In this document: piece after piece, positions 1 to 12,498 of the stretch
Layout: every line of letters starts with the position of its first letter
Numbering within the stretch: the first letter of the stretch is position 1
From: Strongylocentrotus purpuratus
Lineage: Eukaryota > Echinodermata > Echinoidea > Camarodonta > Strongylocentrotidae
Reading direction: 5' to 3'
Length of the DNA stretch: 64,000 nt
NCBI RefSeq assembly: GCF_000002235.5
Contig: NW_022145607.1
Location: 39,050,029-39,114,028, forward strand
Program-made: the position numbers and the translations under genes
Notes under the pieces: model-generated
Database searches by the model: none
What the model was told of the DNA's origin: nothing
What the model saw: the letters and a program-made list of their open reading frames with translations, nothing else

Positions 1-3000
1 AATTGGCTTGGGATCCAGGGGGCGGAGCCCCCGGACGCTCAGGGTTTTGGGCAATAAATAACTGTAAGATGAGCATGCTTTTATACCATATTTGGTGATA
101 CTGGTAGGTCGCGAATTGGCGTGGGGTCCAGGGAGAGGAGCTCCCGGAAGTTCAGGGGTTTTGACCAACAAATTACTGTCAGATGAGCATGCTTTTATAC
201 CTTGTTTTGTGACAATGGTAGGTCGCGAATTGGCGTGGGGTCCAGGGGGCGGAGCCCCGGTAGCTCAGGAGTGTTATGCAATTTATTACGGTCAGATGAG
301 CATCTAGGGGCCCGCCTTAGGGCCATTGATTGGGTTCGGGGGGCAAAGCCCCGGAAGCTCAGGGCTTTAGGCATTTAATTACGTCAGGTGAGCATAATTA
401 TACCTTATTTGTGACATTGACAAGTCACGAATTGGTGTAGGGTCCAGGGGGCGGAGCCCCCGGAAGCTCAGGGGTTTTGGGCAATAAATAACGGTCAGAT
501 GAGCATATTTTTATACCTTATTTGTGACATTGGCAGGACTCAATTTAATGTTGGGTCCAGGGGGCGAAGCCCCCAGAAGCTCAGGGATTTTATACGTTAA
601 ATTATCGTCAGATGAGTATGTTTTAAACCTTATTTGTGACACTGGCAGGTCGCAAATTGGTGTGGGGTCCATGGTGCAGAGCCCCAAGAAGCCCAGGGGT
701 TTTGGGCAATAAATAACGGCCAGATGAGCATATGTTTATATCTATTTGTGACACTGGCAGGTCACGAATTGCCGTGGGGTCCAGGGTGCGGATCCCAAAG
801 AATTCCAGGGGTTTTGGGCAATAAATAACGGTCAGATGGATGAGTGTATGCTTATATCTATTTGTGACACTGGCAGGACACAAATTGGTGTTCGGTCCAG
901 GGGGCGGAGCCCCAAGAAGCTCAGGGGTTTTATACATTAAATTATCGTCAGATGAGCATATTGTATACCTTATCAGTGACACTGGTAGTTCACGAATTTG
1001 AGTGGGGTCCAAGGGAAGGAGCCCCCGGACGCTCAGGGTTTTGGGCAATAAATAACTGTCAGATGAGCATGCTTTTATACCTTAGTTGTGACACTGGCAG
1101 GTCACGAATTGGCGCGGGGTCCAGGGGGCGGAGCTCCCGGACGCTCAGGGGTTAGGGCAAAAAAAAACTGTCAGATGAGCATACTTTTATACCCTAGTTG
1201 TGACACTGGCAGGTCACGAATTGTCATGGGGTCAAGGGGGTGGAGCCCCCGGAAGTTCAGGGGTTTTGGGCAATAAATTATTGTCAGATGAGCATGCTTA
1301 TATACCTTATTTGGTGACAATGGTAGGTTGCGAATTGGCGTGGGGTCTGGGGTGCGGAGCCCCAAGATGCCCAGGGGTTTTGGGCAATAAATAACTGTCA
1401 GATGAGCATACTTTTATACCCTAGTTGTGACACTGGCAGTTCACGAATTGTCATGGGGTCAAGGGGGTGGAGCCCCCGGAAGTTCAGGGGTTGTGGGCAA
1501 TAAATTATTGTCAGATGAGCATGCTTATATACCTTATTTGGTGACAATGGTAGGTCGAGAATTAACGTGGGGTCCAGGATGCGGAGCCCCAAGAAGCCCA
1601 GGGGTTTGGGGCAATAAATAACGGTCAGATGAGCATATGTTTTTATATATATTTGTGACACTGGCAGGACGTAAATTGTTGTTGGGTCCAGGGGGAGGAG
1701 CCTTAAGAAGCTCAGGAGTTTTATACATTAAACTATCGTCAGATGAGCATATTGTATACCTTATTTGTGACACTGGTAGGTTACGAATTTAAGTGGGGTC
1801 GAGGGGGTGGAGCCCCCGGAAGTTCAAGGGTTTTGGGCAATAAATTATTGTCAGATGAGCATGATTTTATACCTTTGTTGTGACTAGGCAGGTCACGAAT
1901 TGGCCTGGGGTCCAAGGAGAGGAGCCCCCGGAGGTTCAGGGGTTTCGGGCAATAAATTATTGTCAGATGAGCATGATTTTATACCTTAGTTGTGACACTG
2001 GCAGGTCACGAATTGGCGTGGGGTCCAGGGTGCAGAGGCCCCAAGAAGCCCAGGGGTTTTGGACCATAAATAACTGTCAGATAAGCATGCTTTTATACCT
2101 TATTTGGTGATACTGGTAGGTCGCGAATTGGCGTGGGGTCCAGGGAGAGGAGCTCCCGGAAGTTCAGGGGTTTTGGGCGATAAATAACGGTCAGATGAGC
2201 ATATGTTTATCTATTTGTGACACTGGCAGGACACAAATTAGTGTTGGGTCCAGGGGGCGGAGCCCCAATTAGCTCAGGGGTTTTATACATTAAATTATCG
2301 TCAGATGAGTATATTGTATACCTTATTTGTGACACTGGTAGGTCACGAATTGGCGTGGGGTCCAGGGGGCGGAGCCCTCGGAAGTTCAGGGGTTTGGGGC
2401 AATAAATAACTGTCAGATGAGCATGCTTTTATACCTTATTTGGTGACAATGGTAGGTTGTGAACTGGCGTGGGGTCCAAGGTGCAGGGCCCAAGAAGCCC
2501 AGGGGTTTTGGGCAATAAATAACGGTCAGATTAGCATATGTTTATATCTATTTGTAACATTGGCAGGACACAAATTGGTGTTGGGTCCATGGGGTTGAGC
2601 CCCCGGAAGTTCAGGGGTTTGGGGCAATAAATTATTGTCAGATGAGCATGATTCCATACCTAAGTTGTGACACTGGCGTGTCACGAATTGGCGTGGGGTC
2701 CAGGGGGCGGAGCCCCCGGAAGTCCATGGGTTTGGGGCAATAAATAAGTGTTAGATGAGCTTGCTTTTATACCTTATTTGGTGACAATGGTAGGTTGCGA
2801 ATTGGCGTGGGGTCCAGGGTGCGGAGCTCCAAGAAGCCCAGGGCATTTGGGCAATAAATAACGGTCAGATGAGCATATGTTTATATCTATTTGTAACACT
2901 GGCAGGACACAAATTGGTGTTGGGTCCATGGGGCGGAGCCTCAAGAAGCTCAGGGGTTTTATACATTAAATTATTGTCATATGAGCATGATTTTTTACCT

Positions 3001-5540
3001 TAGTTGTGACACTTGCAGGTCACGAATTGGCGTGGGTCCAGGGTGCAGAGCCCCAAAAAGCCCAGGGTTTTAGGCAAAACATAACTGTCAGATGAGAATG
3101 ATTGTATGCCTTAGTTGTGAATAGGCAGGTCACGAGTTGGCCTGGGGTCCAAAAAGCGGAGCCCCTAGAAGTTCAGGGGTTTTAGGCAATAAATTATTGT
3201 CAGATGAGCATGATTTCATACCTTATTTGGTGACAATGGTAGGTCGCGAATTGGCGTTGGGTCCAGGGTGCGGAGCCCCCAGAAGCCCAGGGGTTTTAGG
3301 CAATAAATAACGGTCAGATGAGCCTATGTTTATTTATTTGTGACACTGGCAGGACACAAATTGGTGTTGGGTCCAGGGGGCGGAGCCCCAATTAGGTCAG
3401 GGGTTTTATACATTAAATTATCGTCAGATGAGCATAGTGTATACCTTATTTGTGACACTGGTCGGTCACGAATTGGCGTGGGATCTAGGGGGAGGAGCCA
3501 ATCGGAAGTTTGGGGCAATAAATAACTGTCAGATGAGCATGCTTTTATACTTAATTTGGTGACAACGGTAGGTCGTGAACTGGCGTGGGGTCCAGGGTGC
3601 GGAGCCCAAAGAAGCCCAGGGGTTTTGGGCAATAACTAACGGTCAGATGAGTATATGTTTATATCTATTTGTGACACTGTCAGGACACAAATTGGTGTTG
3701 GGTCCATGGGGCGGAGCCTCAAGAAGCTCAGGGGTTTTATACATTAAATTATTGTCATATGAGCATATTGTTTACCTTTTTTGTGACACTGGCGGGTCAC
3801 GAAATGGCGTGGGGTCCAGGGTGCGGAGCCCCCGGAAGTTCAGGGGTTTCGGGCAATAAATTATTGTCAGATGAGCATGATTTTTTACCTTAGTTGTGAC
3901 ACTTGCAGGTCACGAATTGGCGTGGGGTCCAGGGTGCAGAGCCCCGAAAAGCCCAGGGGTTTTGGGCAAAACATAACTTTCAGATGAGCATGATTGTATG
4001 CCTTAGTTGTGAATAGCCAGGTCACGAATTGGCCTGGGGTCCAAAAAGCGGAGCCCCTAGAAGTTCTGGGGTTTGGGGCAATAAATAACTGTCAGATGAG
4101 CATGCTTTTATACCTTATTTGCTGACAATGGTAGGTCACGAATTGGCGTGGGGTCCAGGGTGCGGAGCCCAAAGAAGCCCAGGGGTTTTTGGCAATAATT
4201 ACGGTCAGATGAGCATATGTTTATATCTATTTGTGACACTGGCAGGACACAAATTGGTGTTGGGTCCATGGGGCGGAGCCCCCTGAAGCTCAGGGGTTTG
4301 ATACATTAAATTATCGTCAGATGAGCATATTTTATACCTTATTTGTGATACTGGTAGGTCACAAATTGGCTGGGGGTCAAGGGGCTGAGCCCCCCGAAGT
4401 TCAGGGGTTTTGGGCAATAAATTATTGTCAGATGAGCATGATTTTTTACCTTAGTTGTGACACTGGCAGGTCACGAATTGACTTAGGGTCCAGGGGCGGA
4501 GCCCCCGGAAGTTCAGGGGTTTTGGACAATAAATATTTGTCAGATGAGCATGGTTTTATACCTTATATTTGGTGATACTGGTAGGTCACGAATTGGCGTG
4601 GGGTCCAGGGGGCGGAGCCCCCGGAGGTTCAGGGGTTTTGGGCAATGAATTATTGACAGATGAGCATGCTTTTATACCTTATTTGGTGACAATGGTAGGT
4701 CGTGAATTGGCGTGGGGTCCAGGGTGCGGAGCCCCAAGAAGCCCATGGGTTTTGGGCAATAAATAACGGTCAGATGAGCATAATGTTAATATCTATTTGT
4801 GACACTGGCAGGACATAAATTGGTGTTGGGTCCAGGGGGCGGAGCTCCAAGAAGCTCAGGGGTTTGATACATTAAATTATCGTCAGATGAGCATATTGTA
4901 TACCTTATTTGTGATACTGGTAGGTCACGAATTGGCGTGGGGTCAAGGGGCGGAGCCCCAAGAAGCCCAGGGGTTTTGGGCAATAAATAACCGTCAGATG
5001 AGCATATGTTTATATCTATTTGTGACACTGGCAGGACACAAAAAGGTGTTGGGTCCAGGGGGCGGAGCCCCAAGAAGCTCAGGGGTTTTGGGCATTAAAT
5101 AACTGCCAGACGAGTATCCTTTTATACCCTAGTTGTGACACTGGCAGGTCACGAATTCGCGTGGGGTCCAGGGGGTGGAGCCCCCGGAAGCTCAGGGGTT
5201 TTTGGCAATAAATTACTGTCAGACAAGCATGCAGTGGCCCGCCTTAGGCCCCCTGGTGGGGTCGAGGGGGTGGAGCCCCGGAAACTTAGGGTTTTTAGGC
5301 ATTTAATTACGGTTAGATGAACATATTTGATACCTTTTTTGTGACACTGGCAAGAACCTAATTGGCGTGAGATCCAGGGGGGCGAGACCCCAAAAGCTCA
5401 GGGGTTTTAATCATTAACTTATCGTCAGATTAGCATCCAGCTTTCCACTTTAGGGCCCTATGTGGGGTCTAGGGGGCAGAGCCACCGGAAGTCAAGGGTT
5501 TTTAGGCATTTATTTACGGTCAGATGAGCATTTGATACCT
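1..5540 (+). repeat. Satellite A: tandem array, about 112-bp units, roughly 49 copies
   Basis: A unit of about 110-113 bp repeats from the first base to about 5540. Each unit has a G/C dyad of the form GGGGGCGGAGCCCCC, then a variant of AAGCTCAGGGGTTTTGGG, an A/T stretch with AATAAATAAC, and GTCAGATGAGCAT. Two main unit types are interspersed: one with TTGGGCAATAAATAAC and one with TTTTATACATTAAATTATCG, which recurs every 3-7 units (near 588, 930, 1711, 2281, 2950, 3405, 3733, 4290, 4865). A few units are shorter, for example near 300-390 and 5230-5320. Short open frames on both strands are repeat shadows with the same peptide recurring. The array continues beyond the left edge. Remnants of the same satellite occur near 31140-31460 and 52070-52235. 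Confidence 0.95.
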
Positions 5541-5744
5541 TTGATATCTTACCACTTTCATATCCTTCTTTTTTTTTTCCTTTTTTTTTTTCCTCCTTTT
5601 TTTTTTCTTCTTTTTTTTCCCCTTCTTTTTTCCCCTTTTTTTAACATTTTTTTTTTTTTTTTTGTTCTCCTTTATTTTTTTCCTTCTTTTTTTTCCAGGG
5701 GGGGGGGGGACGGTTCCCCCCCCCCCCCCCTGGTTCCGCCACTG
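5541..5744 (-). mobile_element. C/T-rich tract and hAT-like terminal end bounding satellite A
   Basis: Satellite A passes without spacer into a T/C homopolymer-rich tract (about 5565-5695). A G-run/C-run dyad follows, then GGTTCCGCCACTG ending at 5744. Read on the minus strand the end is CAGTGGCGGAACCAGG plus a G-run, the CAGNGGCG style of hAT-type terminal repeats seen several more times in this window. This suggests that the satellite array is the inside of a non-autonomous hAT-like element whose other end lies off the left edge. The 8 bases after the end are GATCAAGA; the matching target duplication cannot be seen here. Confidence 0.6.
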
Positions 5745-6497
5745 GATCAAGATAATAGAATATTAGCTGAATCTTGCTGGAAAACACATACACTGCACAC
5801 AGATATGAACGAATAGGACTTTATATACAATAAACATGTGGCATATGAAAGATTGGCCCAAACTTTGCAGTTATTTATTGTCATATTTCACATTCCAGCG
5901 CATTTTAATAGTTTCATCCTTTTCAGTAGATTTATTCTTCTGACCTCATCTATAATTATTCAAAGAGCCCAAACATTGTTTGTCATATGATTTATAAAGG
6001 AAAAGAAATGTACTGTATATGAAAGGAACATTAAAGTGAACTCTTAGTTCATATCTAAGCTCCAACTAAGATAGCATAATCCACTGATTTATAAATTTTC
6101 AACTTCTTTATCTCACTTGTAGCAAGTATCTTAATTCTGTAACTCCATGAATATGATGAAAGTTATAATGAAATAAATGTAATGTTTATTTTAAACATTT
6201 TATTTTTTATTTTTTATTTTTTATTTTGTGTGCGGATTGAAATAAATTGGAATGAATTGGTCATATAGAGGTCGTACTCAGTAAATATGAATCACTTGCC
6301 AGGCTCACAATGTGTTTATCATCTTTAACACTTTCATCATTCACCAATATATTTCATATTTTCTTGACATGAACTATTTTATATTGATTTGCATCAATAG
6401 TGAGGGATGGCATTTATGGAGAATTTATTTTTAGTGTGCATGTGTCCTAATCATGCAGTAATATCTGGAGAGCACTTCCTACAGACAGTATTTCGTT
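5745..6497. other. Unannotated A/T-rich spacer
   Basis: No coding region or known element recognised. It contains a short run of ATTTTTT units near 6190-6230 and is otherwise unique-looking A/T-rich DNA. Confidence 0.6.
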
Positions 6498-6881
6498 TTA
6501 AAGGTATAGACCAGTTTTGGAAACGCCCTCATCTCAAAAAATGAAATGGAAGCTCTTACTACCAATCATGTGAAAGAATATGGTTTGACTAATCCGTGAT
6601 GAAACAAACTTTGCTGGGAAACTGCCTACTAATTGATATATTTGGTAAATTATTATATCTATCCGGACTGGATAGATATCGCGTAGTCCCATATACATCT
6701 TTCTGTGTACAGTGCTTGTAATTTTACCAAGACTGGGCCAAATTTCTTATCATTTTGACGATTCCAGAACCTTGCAGTACACACCAATACTTATATGCTA
6801 GATGATCAACCTTTCCTGATCAATTCCACAACGTTTCTTTCACAATGCAATTGCATGACCAGAACTGGTCTATACCTTTAA
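6498..6881. mobile_element. TTAA-flanked MITE, AGGTATAGACC family
   Basis: TTAA at 6498-6501 and again at 6878-6881 bracket inverted termini AGGTATAGACCAGTTTTGG and, on the opposite strand, AGGTATAGACCAGTTCTGG. Length is 384 bp with no coding capacity. A TTAA target duplication with short inverted repeats fits piggyBac-like or Kolobok-like non-autonomous DNA transposons; the superfamily is inferred. A truncated inverted copy of the same element lies at about 37355-37545. Confidence 0.8.
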
Positions 6882-8000
6882 GCGCTATGTAACTCCAGAT
6901 TTATTAAATATTGTTTGTTTGTTTGTTTATTTATTTTTATTTCTGCATTTTCAAAATGAAACATAATCATATACATAAAGTAACAAATATTTCTTCATTT
7001 TACATGATTATACATTTTTAAGTACATTGAATAAGATGCATACAAACACAAATATAATTTCAATGAAAAAAAAAAGAAGAGAAAGATTAATTTCAGAAAA
7101 TGCAGGAGACCGCCATCATCATATTATGTGACAACACACCCTCTGCCTGCATAATTTTAGGGCAGGATTTAAAAAAATATCCTGACAGCTAAACAACTAC
7201 CAGAGACTAGTTAATGAAATAAAGACAAAATACTTGTCCTATTTGAAAGACTTGGAAGATAGGAGGTACTAGATAAGGAGGGAAGACAAGAAGCAATTGG
7301 GAAAAAAACCATGACGTTATACAAAGAAGAAAAAAACAACATTTTGACGTACGTCGATAGAATTGGAATTGCAAAGGAGTGTGGATAAATGTTACAATTA
7401 ATCTCCAAGAAGGGAGAAGATACCATGGTAGAGAGATAGATAGGTCAATGGATGGATGGATGAATAAAGAAATAGATACACAGACAATGAATGGATAGAT
7501 AAATGTGATATTTGCCATTGAGCCATTCTCTTCCATAGCTGAATTCAGATCCGTTCATGTTCATAAAGAATGTATTGTTTACACATGTATTCATTGTCCA
7601 GGTTAAGCAGGAAAAGCTACCAAAATGATGGCACTAGCATTTATCATTTCAATATCCATCTGCACCGATCAAAAACATTAACTACCCAATAGACTGATGA
7701 TGCAATACAGCTAGGTGCTGTACATTACATGTAGCAGTATTAATTACTCCATGTAATCCATCCACTTTCATTGTCCAATTCAGAACAGACGAGGATCAGA
7801 ATTTGCAAACGATTTAAAGACATGATGGTTGACGCTTTCTATTCTTGAACTTCACCAAAAATTGGAGAGATTTTAAAAAGTTAATCATGCATTCGCCTTT
7901 AGTGCTGAATTCTGAAATTTGTGTTGCTTTAACATGGCAATGTCGGTTTCATTCATTGTCATCTACAAAAGAGATTACAAAAAAACATGATGGTGATTAA
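6882..8000. other. 3' flank of UBXN11, with decayed copies of the 119-bp repeat
   Basis: No gene recognised. From about 7750 the sequence resembles the 119-bp repeat that follows (motifs such as ATTCTTCAATTTCATCAGAATAG at 8010 and a weaker match near 7840), so older, diverged units probably extend leftwards. The mature 3' end of UBXN11 may lie in this stretch, but no single poly(A) signal can be chosen. Confidence 0.45.
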
Positions 8001-8659
8001 CACTATTCATTCTTCAATTTCATCAGAATAGTAGCATTTGGTGTTAATCCATTCCCTTCCAGTGTCAATTTTGTCATTGTCAGTTACAAAATGGATGAAG
8101 ACAAGCAAGATGTGTTTGGTGTTATCTCATCTTCAATTTCATCAGAACAGTAGCATTTGGTGTTAATCCATTCCCTTCCAGTGTCAATTTTGTCATTGTC
8201 AGTTACAAAATGGATGAAGACAAGCAAGATGTGTTTGGTGTTATCTCATCTTCAATTTCATCAGAACAGTAGCATTTGGTGTTAATCCATTCCCTTCCAG
8301 CGTCAATTTTGTCATTGTCAGTTACAAAATAGATGAAGACAAGCAAGATGAGTTTGGTGTTATCTCATCTTCAATCTCATCAGAACAGTAGCATTTGGTG
8401 TTAATCCATTCCCTTCCAGTGTCAATTTTGTCATTGTCAGTTACAAAATGGATGAAGACAAGCATGATGTGTTTGTACGTGTTATCTCATCTTCAATCTC
8501 ATCAGAACAGTAGCATTTGGTGTTAATCCATTCCCTTCCAGTGTCAATTTTGTCATTGTCAGTTACAAAATGGATGAAGACAAGCAAGATGTGTTTGGTG
8601 TTATCTCATCTTTAATTTCATCAGAACAGTAGCATTTGGTGTTAATCCACTTGCTTCCA
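8001..8659 (-). repeat. 119-bp tandem repeat derived from the last coding exon of UBXN11
   Basis: The string GTGTTAATCC recurs at 8041, 8160, 8279, 8398, 8520 and 8639, that is every 119 bp (once 122). Read on the minus strand each unit holds a copy of the last roughly 48 coding bases of UBXN11 including the TAA stop, followed by about 70 bp of non-coding sequence. The copy at 8601-8650 is the one joined in frame to the upstream exon. The others lie 3' of the stop and would be in the 3' UTR or flank. Units are nearly identical, so the expansion is recent. Confidence 0.9.
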
Positions 8660-11600
8660 GAGTTGACTCCAGATCGGTGTATGTCCTATTAGGGAATGTC
8701 GTCACCAGAATGTAGTCAGGGGCATGTGGTTTCCTGTAACAACAACAAAATTATGGAGGGAATTTACAGTGCTGGTATAAACTTTTTTATCTAATCTTAC
8801 TCCGTAATTCAGTAACCAATTGGGTCAAAGCACATACAAATGAACTACACATGCAATATGGCGCTAAAGTCTCATTCAGATATGAAGCAGCCCCCCTAAA
8901 AAAATAATTTTGTTATCTCCTAGCTGATGACATAAAGTTGATACACTTCACAATTCTGTATGTTATAGCACAGAGCTCAATGAATTTGTGTAGGACCTTT
9001 GTTGTATGCAGTTGCCATTAATTTACACACAAAATAATAATAGCAGGGTTTTTTGGAGGGGAGCTGTTTCTTGCGTCATATCTGAATGAGCCTTTACTCC
9101 CCCCCCCCCCCCCCCCCACCCCACCCTATCAAATGACAAAAAATGTGCAAATAATGAAAAATGTAATCCTAATCGGGTGGTTGGCTCCCTTAAACCCACG
9201 TTCTGTTACAGCAAGTTAAAATGAAATACACATGCATTGTGAAGCTTACTCTAACAATAGATAACACTCAAACTTTTAAATTACAAAAATCTCCTTCAAG
9301 GCCTGTCGACTGTACTAGTTTGGCCAGGGAGATTAGACCTCCCTGCAAGGTCACTGACAGGTGGTTATCTCATCAAATCAGCTCTCAATTAACATAAGAA
9401 AAAGGGGATCATGGGGGACCAACAGGCACCGATTAGTTATTTTTTACCCTATAGAGGGCACAAGTAGCTATCAGTAGTGCAGTGGGGCTTTAATACCTTC
9501 CTACCTCGAACCCAGTCTTTATTAGCTAAATCATATTCTACATCATACAAGGTCACAATCAAAACATGCTCAATCAAAATGTTATTAATTTGCATATTAT
9601 GTAAATCTACCTCTGTTTATCAAGATGCATCCTCAGATCTCCTATGGTGTCGGTAAATCTCAACTTCAAGATGTAAGTATGGTCTCCGCTCTCCGATTTA
9701 ACACGCAGGGTTGTGACATCACTCCGTGGCAATGACCTTGCAGAGACCGGGCGATTGGATTGACCGGTCTTACCAGAGAGGGCTCTCTCTTTGATATCCC
9801 GAACTATGGGGGTGTTGACTACCGTGACGGCGTTGGGTATCGTCTCCTCCTGATCATAAAAGGCCATACAACAAAATTGTAATCTAGGGGGTGTTTCACA
9901 AAGATCCAAAGTTGAAATTATCTCTATTAGTTGGACTTAAAAATCATGGAAAGCCATTAGCATCTTTAAAAATATTCTTTTAAAGTTATTTTAAATGGCT
10001 TAAAATGTTGATTCAAATCATTCATATTTTCTATCAAGGAAATGTCATGTTCTTAATGTAGAATTTATGAAAAGTCTAAAATACTTGAATTTTCGCTTTT
10101 GAATATATTTCATTTTAAGGCTACAAATGACTCTCGATAATATTTAAGTCCGGCTTAGAGTCAAGTTCAACTTACCTACAGATAGCTTATGGACAGCCTC
10201 ATGCATCAACTAATGACACTAAAATGCAGGTACAGATGTGTATTACATATTCTGGAAAATGATTTCTATAGGCAATCATCATCATTTGAATTTGAATTTA
10301 TTAACAACATATCACAATGTTACAAAATGCAATCAAGTGGGTAACAAAGTAACAACAATTAAACAGTTGATGTTGTATATCATGTCATATCAAACCTGTG
10401 AATTAGCCATAACTTAATAATACGTAGAGATCTGGTTGGATTCCTTAAAGATACATAAAAGTGTGGCTAGATTTGAAATTCACAGAGGATGTGATTCAAA
10501 TAAAGGATATTTTAAACTTAAAAACTTAAAATGTTGTTAAAGGGAGAACCGGCCAAAAGATAGCATGAAAGCTAATTGTCATCCTCATTTTACTCCCCAT
10601 GGTGATACTCCCTACCTCCACTTCTTCTTGTCTCGAGCATCCTACCCTACTGCTTTCTTTCTCCACCATATCTTTCCATGAAATGTTTGGTCTTCCCTTC
10701 CCATAAATAAGCTATTATTGAACAACTTTAAAATAAGCTTACCTTTAGCAAATCAGCCACTAATGACCTGACGTCAATGACCTTTCCACCTGATGACATG
10801 GTAGGGTGTAGCTTGCCGAGGAACTGATCTACTGACATGGGGTCCACTACAGAGATGACAGGGAAATTCAATTCAATTCAATATGGTTTATAAAAACATG
10901 CAAGTAGTAGTCCAAGTACTTTTTGTTTACAGTGTAAAAAGTGGTCATATAATATGTTCACTAATTTAAAAAAAAAATAATAATAATAATTTTGTTAAGT
11001 ACAAAGTCATTACAAACAGGTGGTCTTTATAGAGAGTTGGCCACTGAGACAGGTTTGATTGTATTTGCACTATGAACTTCAGGCAAGTAAAGATATTTAT
11101 AAATAAATATACAGTGAAACGTGAGGCCACCCAAGGGAAAAAGAGAAAGTGACCACTGTAGACAGGTGGCCACTAAGACAGGTTTGATGGTATTTGCAGC
11201 ATTAATGGAATTATTTCTAAAAAATGATTCTTTAGATCATTATGAATGTAATAGTTTGGCTGCTAAGATATGAAAGAGCATTATCTATATGGAATTCATT
11301 CAGCACTTTTGCTGGCCCTTATCAGAAAATATATTGATCATGTTACACAACTTTGAAGAAATTAAAATTCATTGGAGGTACATATACAAATTTATCAGTT
11401 AAATACTCTGATCATACAGAACTCAAATTACTGTGAAATAATATTGATTATTACTAACCTGGGGGCTTGGTTGTTTCTCTTAACTTGAGTGGTCCATGCT
11501 CCTGACTGACAGGTGGTCCACTGCTTGCCATACTGGTGGCCTTATCCAGGTTAGAGGGTACCAGTCTTGATGGCCCATCATTGCACCCACCAACGGCTAG

Positions 11601-12277
11601 GCCAGTACCAGGGAAGAACTCCCGGTTACGTTGGTCTTTAAAAGCCACATCTCTCTGATCATCCACCTTGAAAATGAGGAAATAAGAGATTTAAGAATAC
11701 AAAATATAACCATGCATTTAGTGTACCTTGAGGGCAATGCCCCTAAATGAAGTCCTATGGTTGTGTGATGTATGCTCCGATTTCAACATCCCACATTCAC
11801 CAATTTTGTTTATCTTCAATCCTGAACCCAACACGACACCTGACCTAGTCCACTGCCTGAACTGCTTCCGTGTCCTTCGTCTGATCCGCTGAGAAAATAA
11901 CTCATCCTCAAAGCTCAAAATGGAGACAGTCCTTTCATTCACTCATTCACCAGGTAATTTTTGGTGATCGTGCAATTAATAGTAAAGACATCTCGCTCTG
12001 TGTGGGATGCGTGAAAGGAAGGAGAACAAAGATGTTTGATGATGATGATGATGATGATGATGACGATGATGGTGGTGGTGGTGATGGCTACGATGATGAG
12101 GATGGTGATGATGATGATGATGATGATGATGTTGGTGATGAGGAAGGGGATGATATTGGTGATGATGATGATGATGATGATGGTGATGGTGTTGATGATG
12201 ATGATGATGATGATGGTGATGAGGAAGGGGATGTTATTGGTGATGATGATGATGGTGGTGATGATGATGATGATGAC

Positions 12278-12314
<37 letters not shown>

Positions 12315-12462
12315 GTGGTGATGAGGAAGGGGATGGTATTGGTGATGATGATAGTGATGATGATGATGATGATGGTGGTGATGATGATGATGATGATGGT
12401 GGTGATGATGATGATGATGATGATGGTGATGAGGAAGGGGATGATATTGGTGATGATGATAG

Positions 12463-12498
<36 letters not shown>

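Noticed and set aside
92-5320. Many 60-140-codon frames with recurring peptides such as GRELAWGPGGGAP
   Set aside because: The same peptides recur with the satellite period on both strands; no start context, splice signal or independent conservation supports coding.
1-5540. CRISPR-like spacing of repeats
   Set aside because: Units are contiguous and diverge gradually along their whole length; there are no unique spacers, and the genome is eukaryotic.
11718-11942. 74-codon minus-strand frame MNERTVSILSFEDELF
   Set aside because: Lies in UBXN11 intron 9; the exon chain is complete and in phase without it, and no family is recognised.
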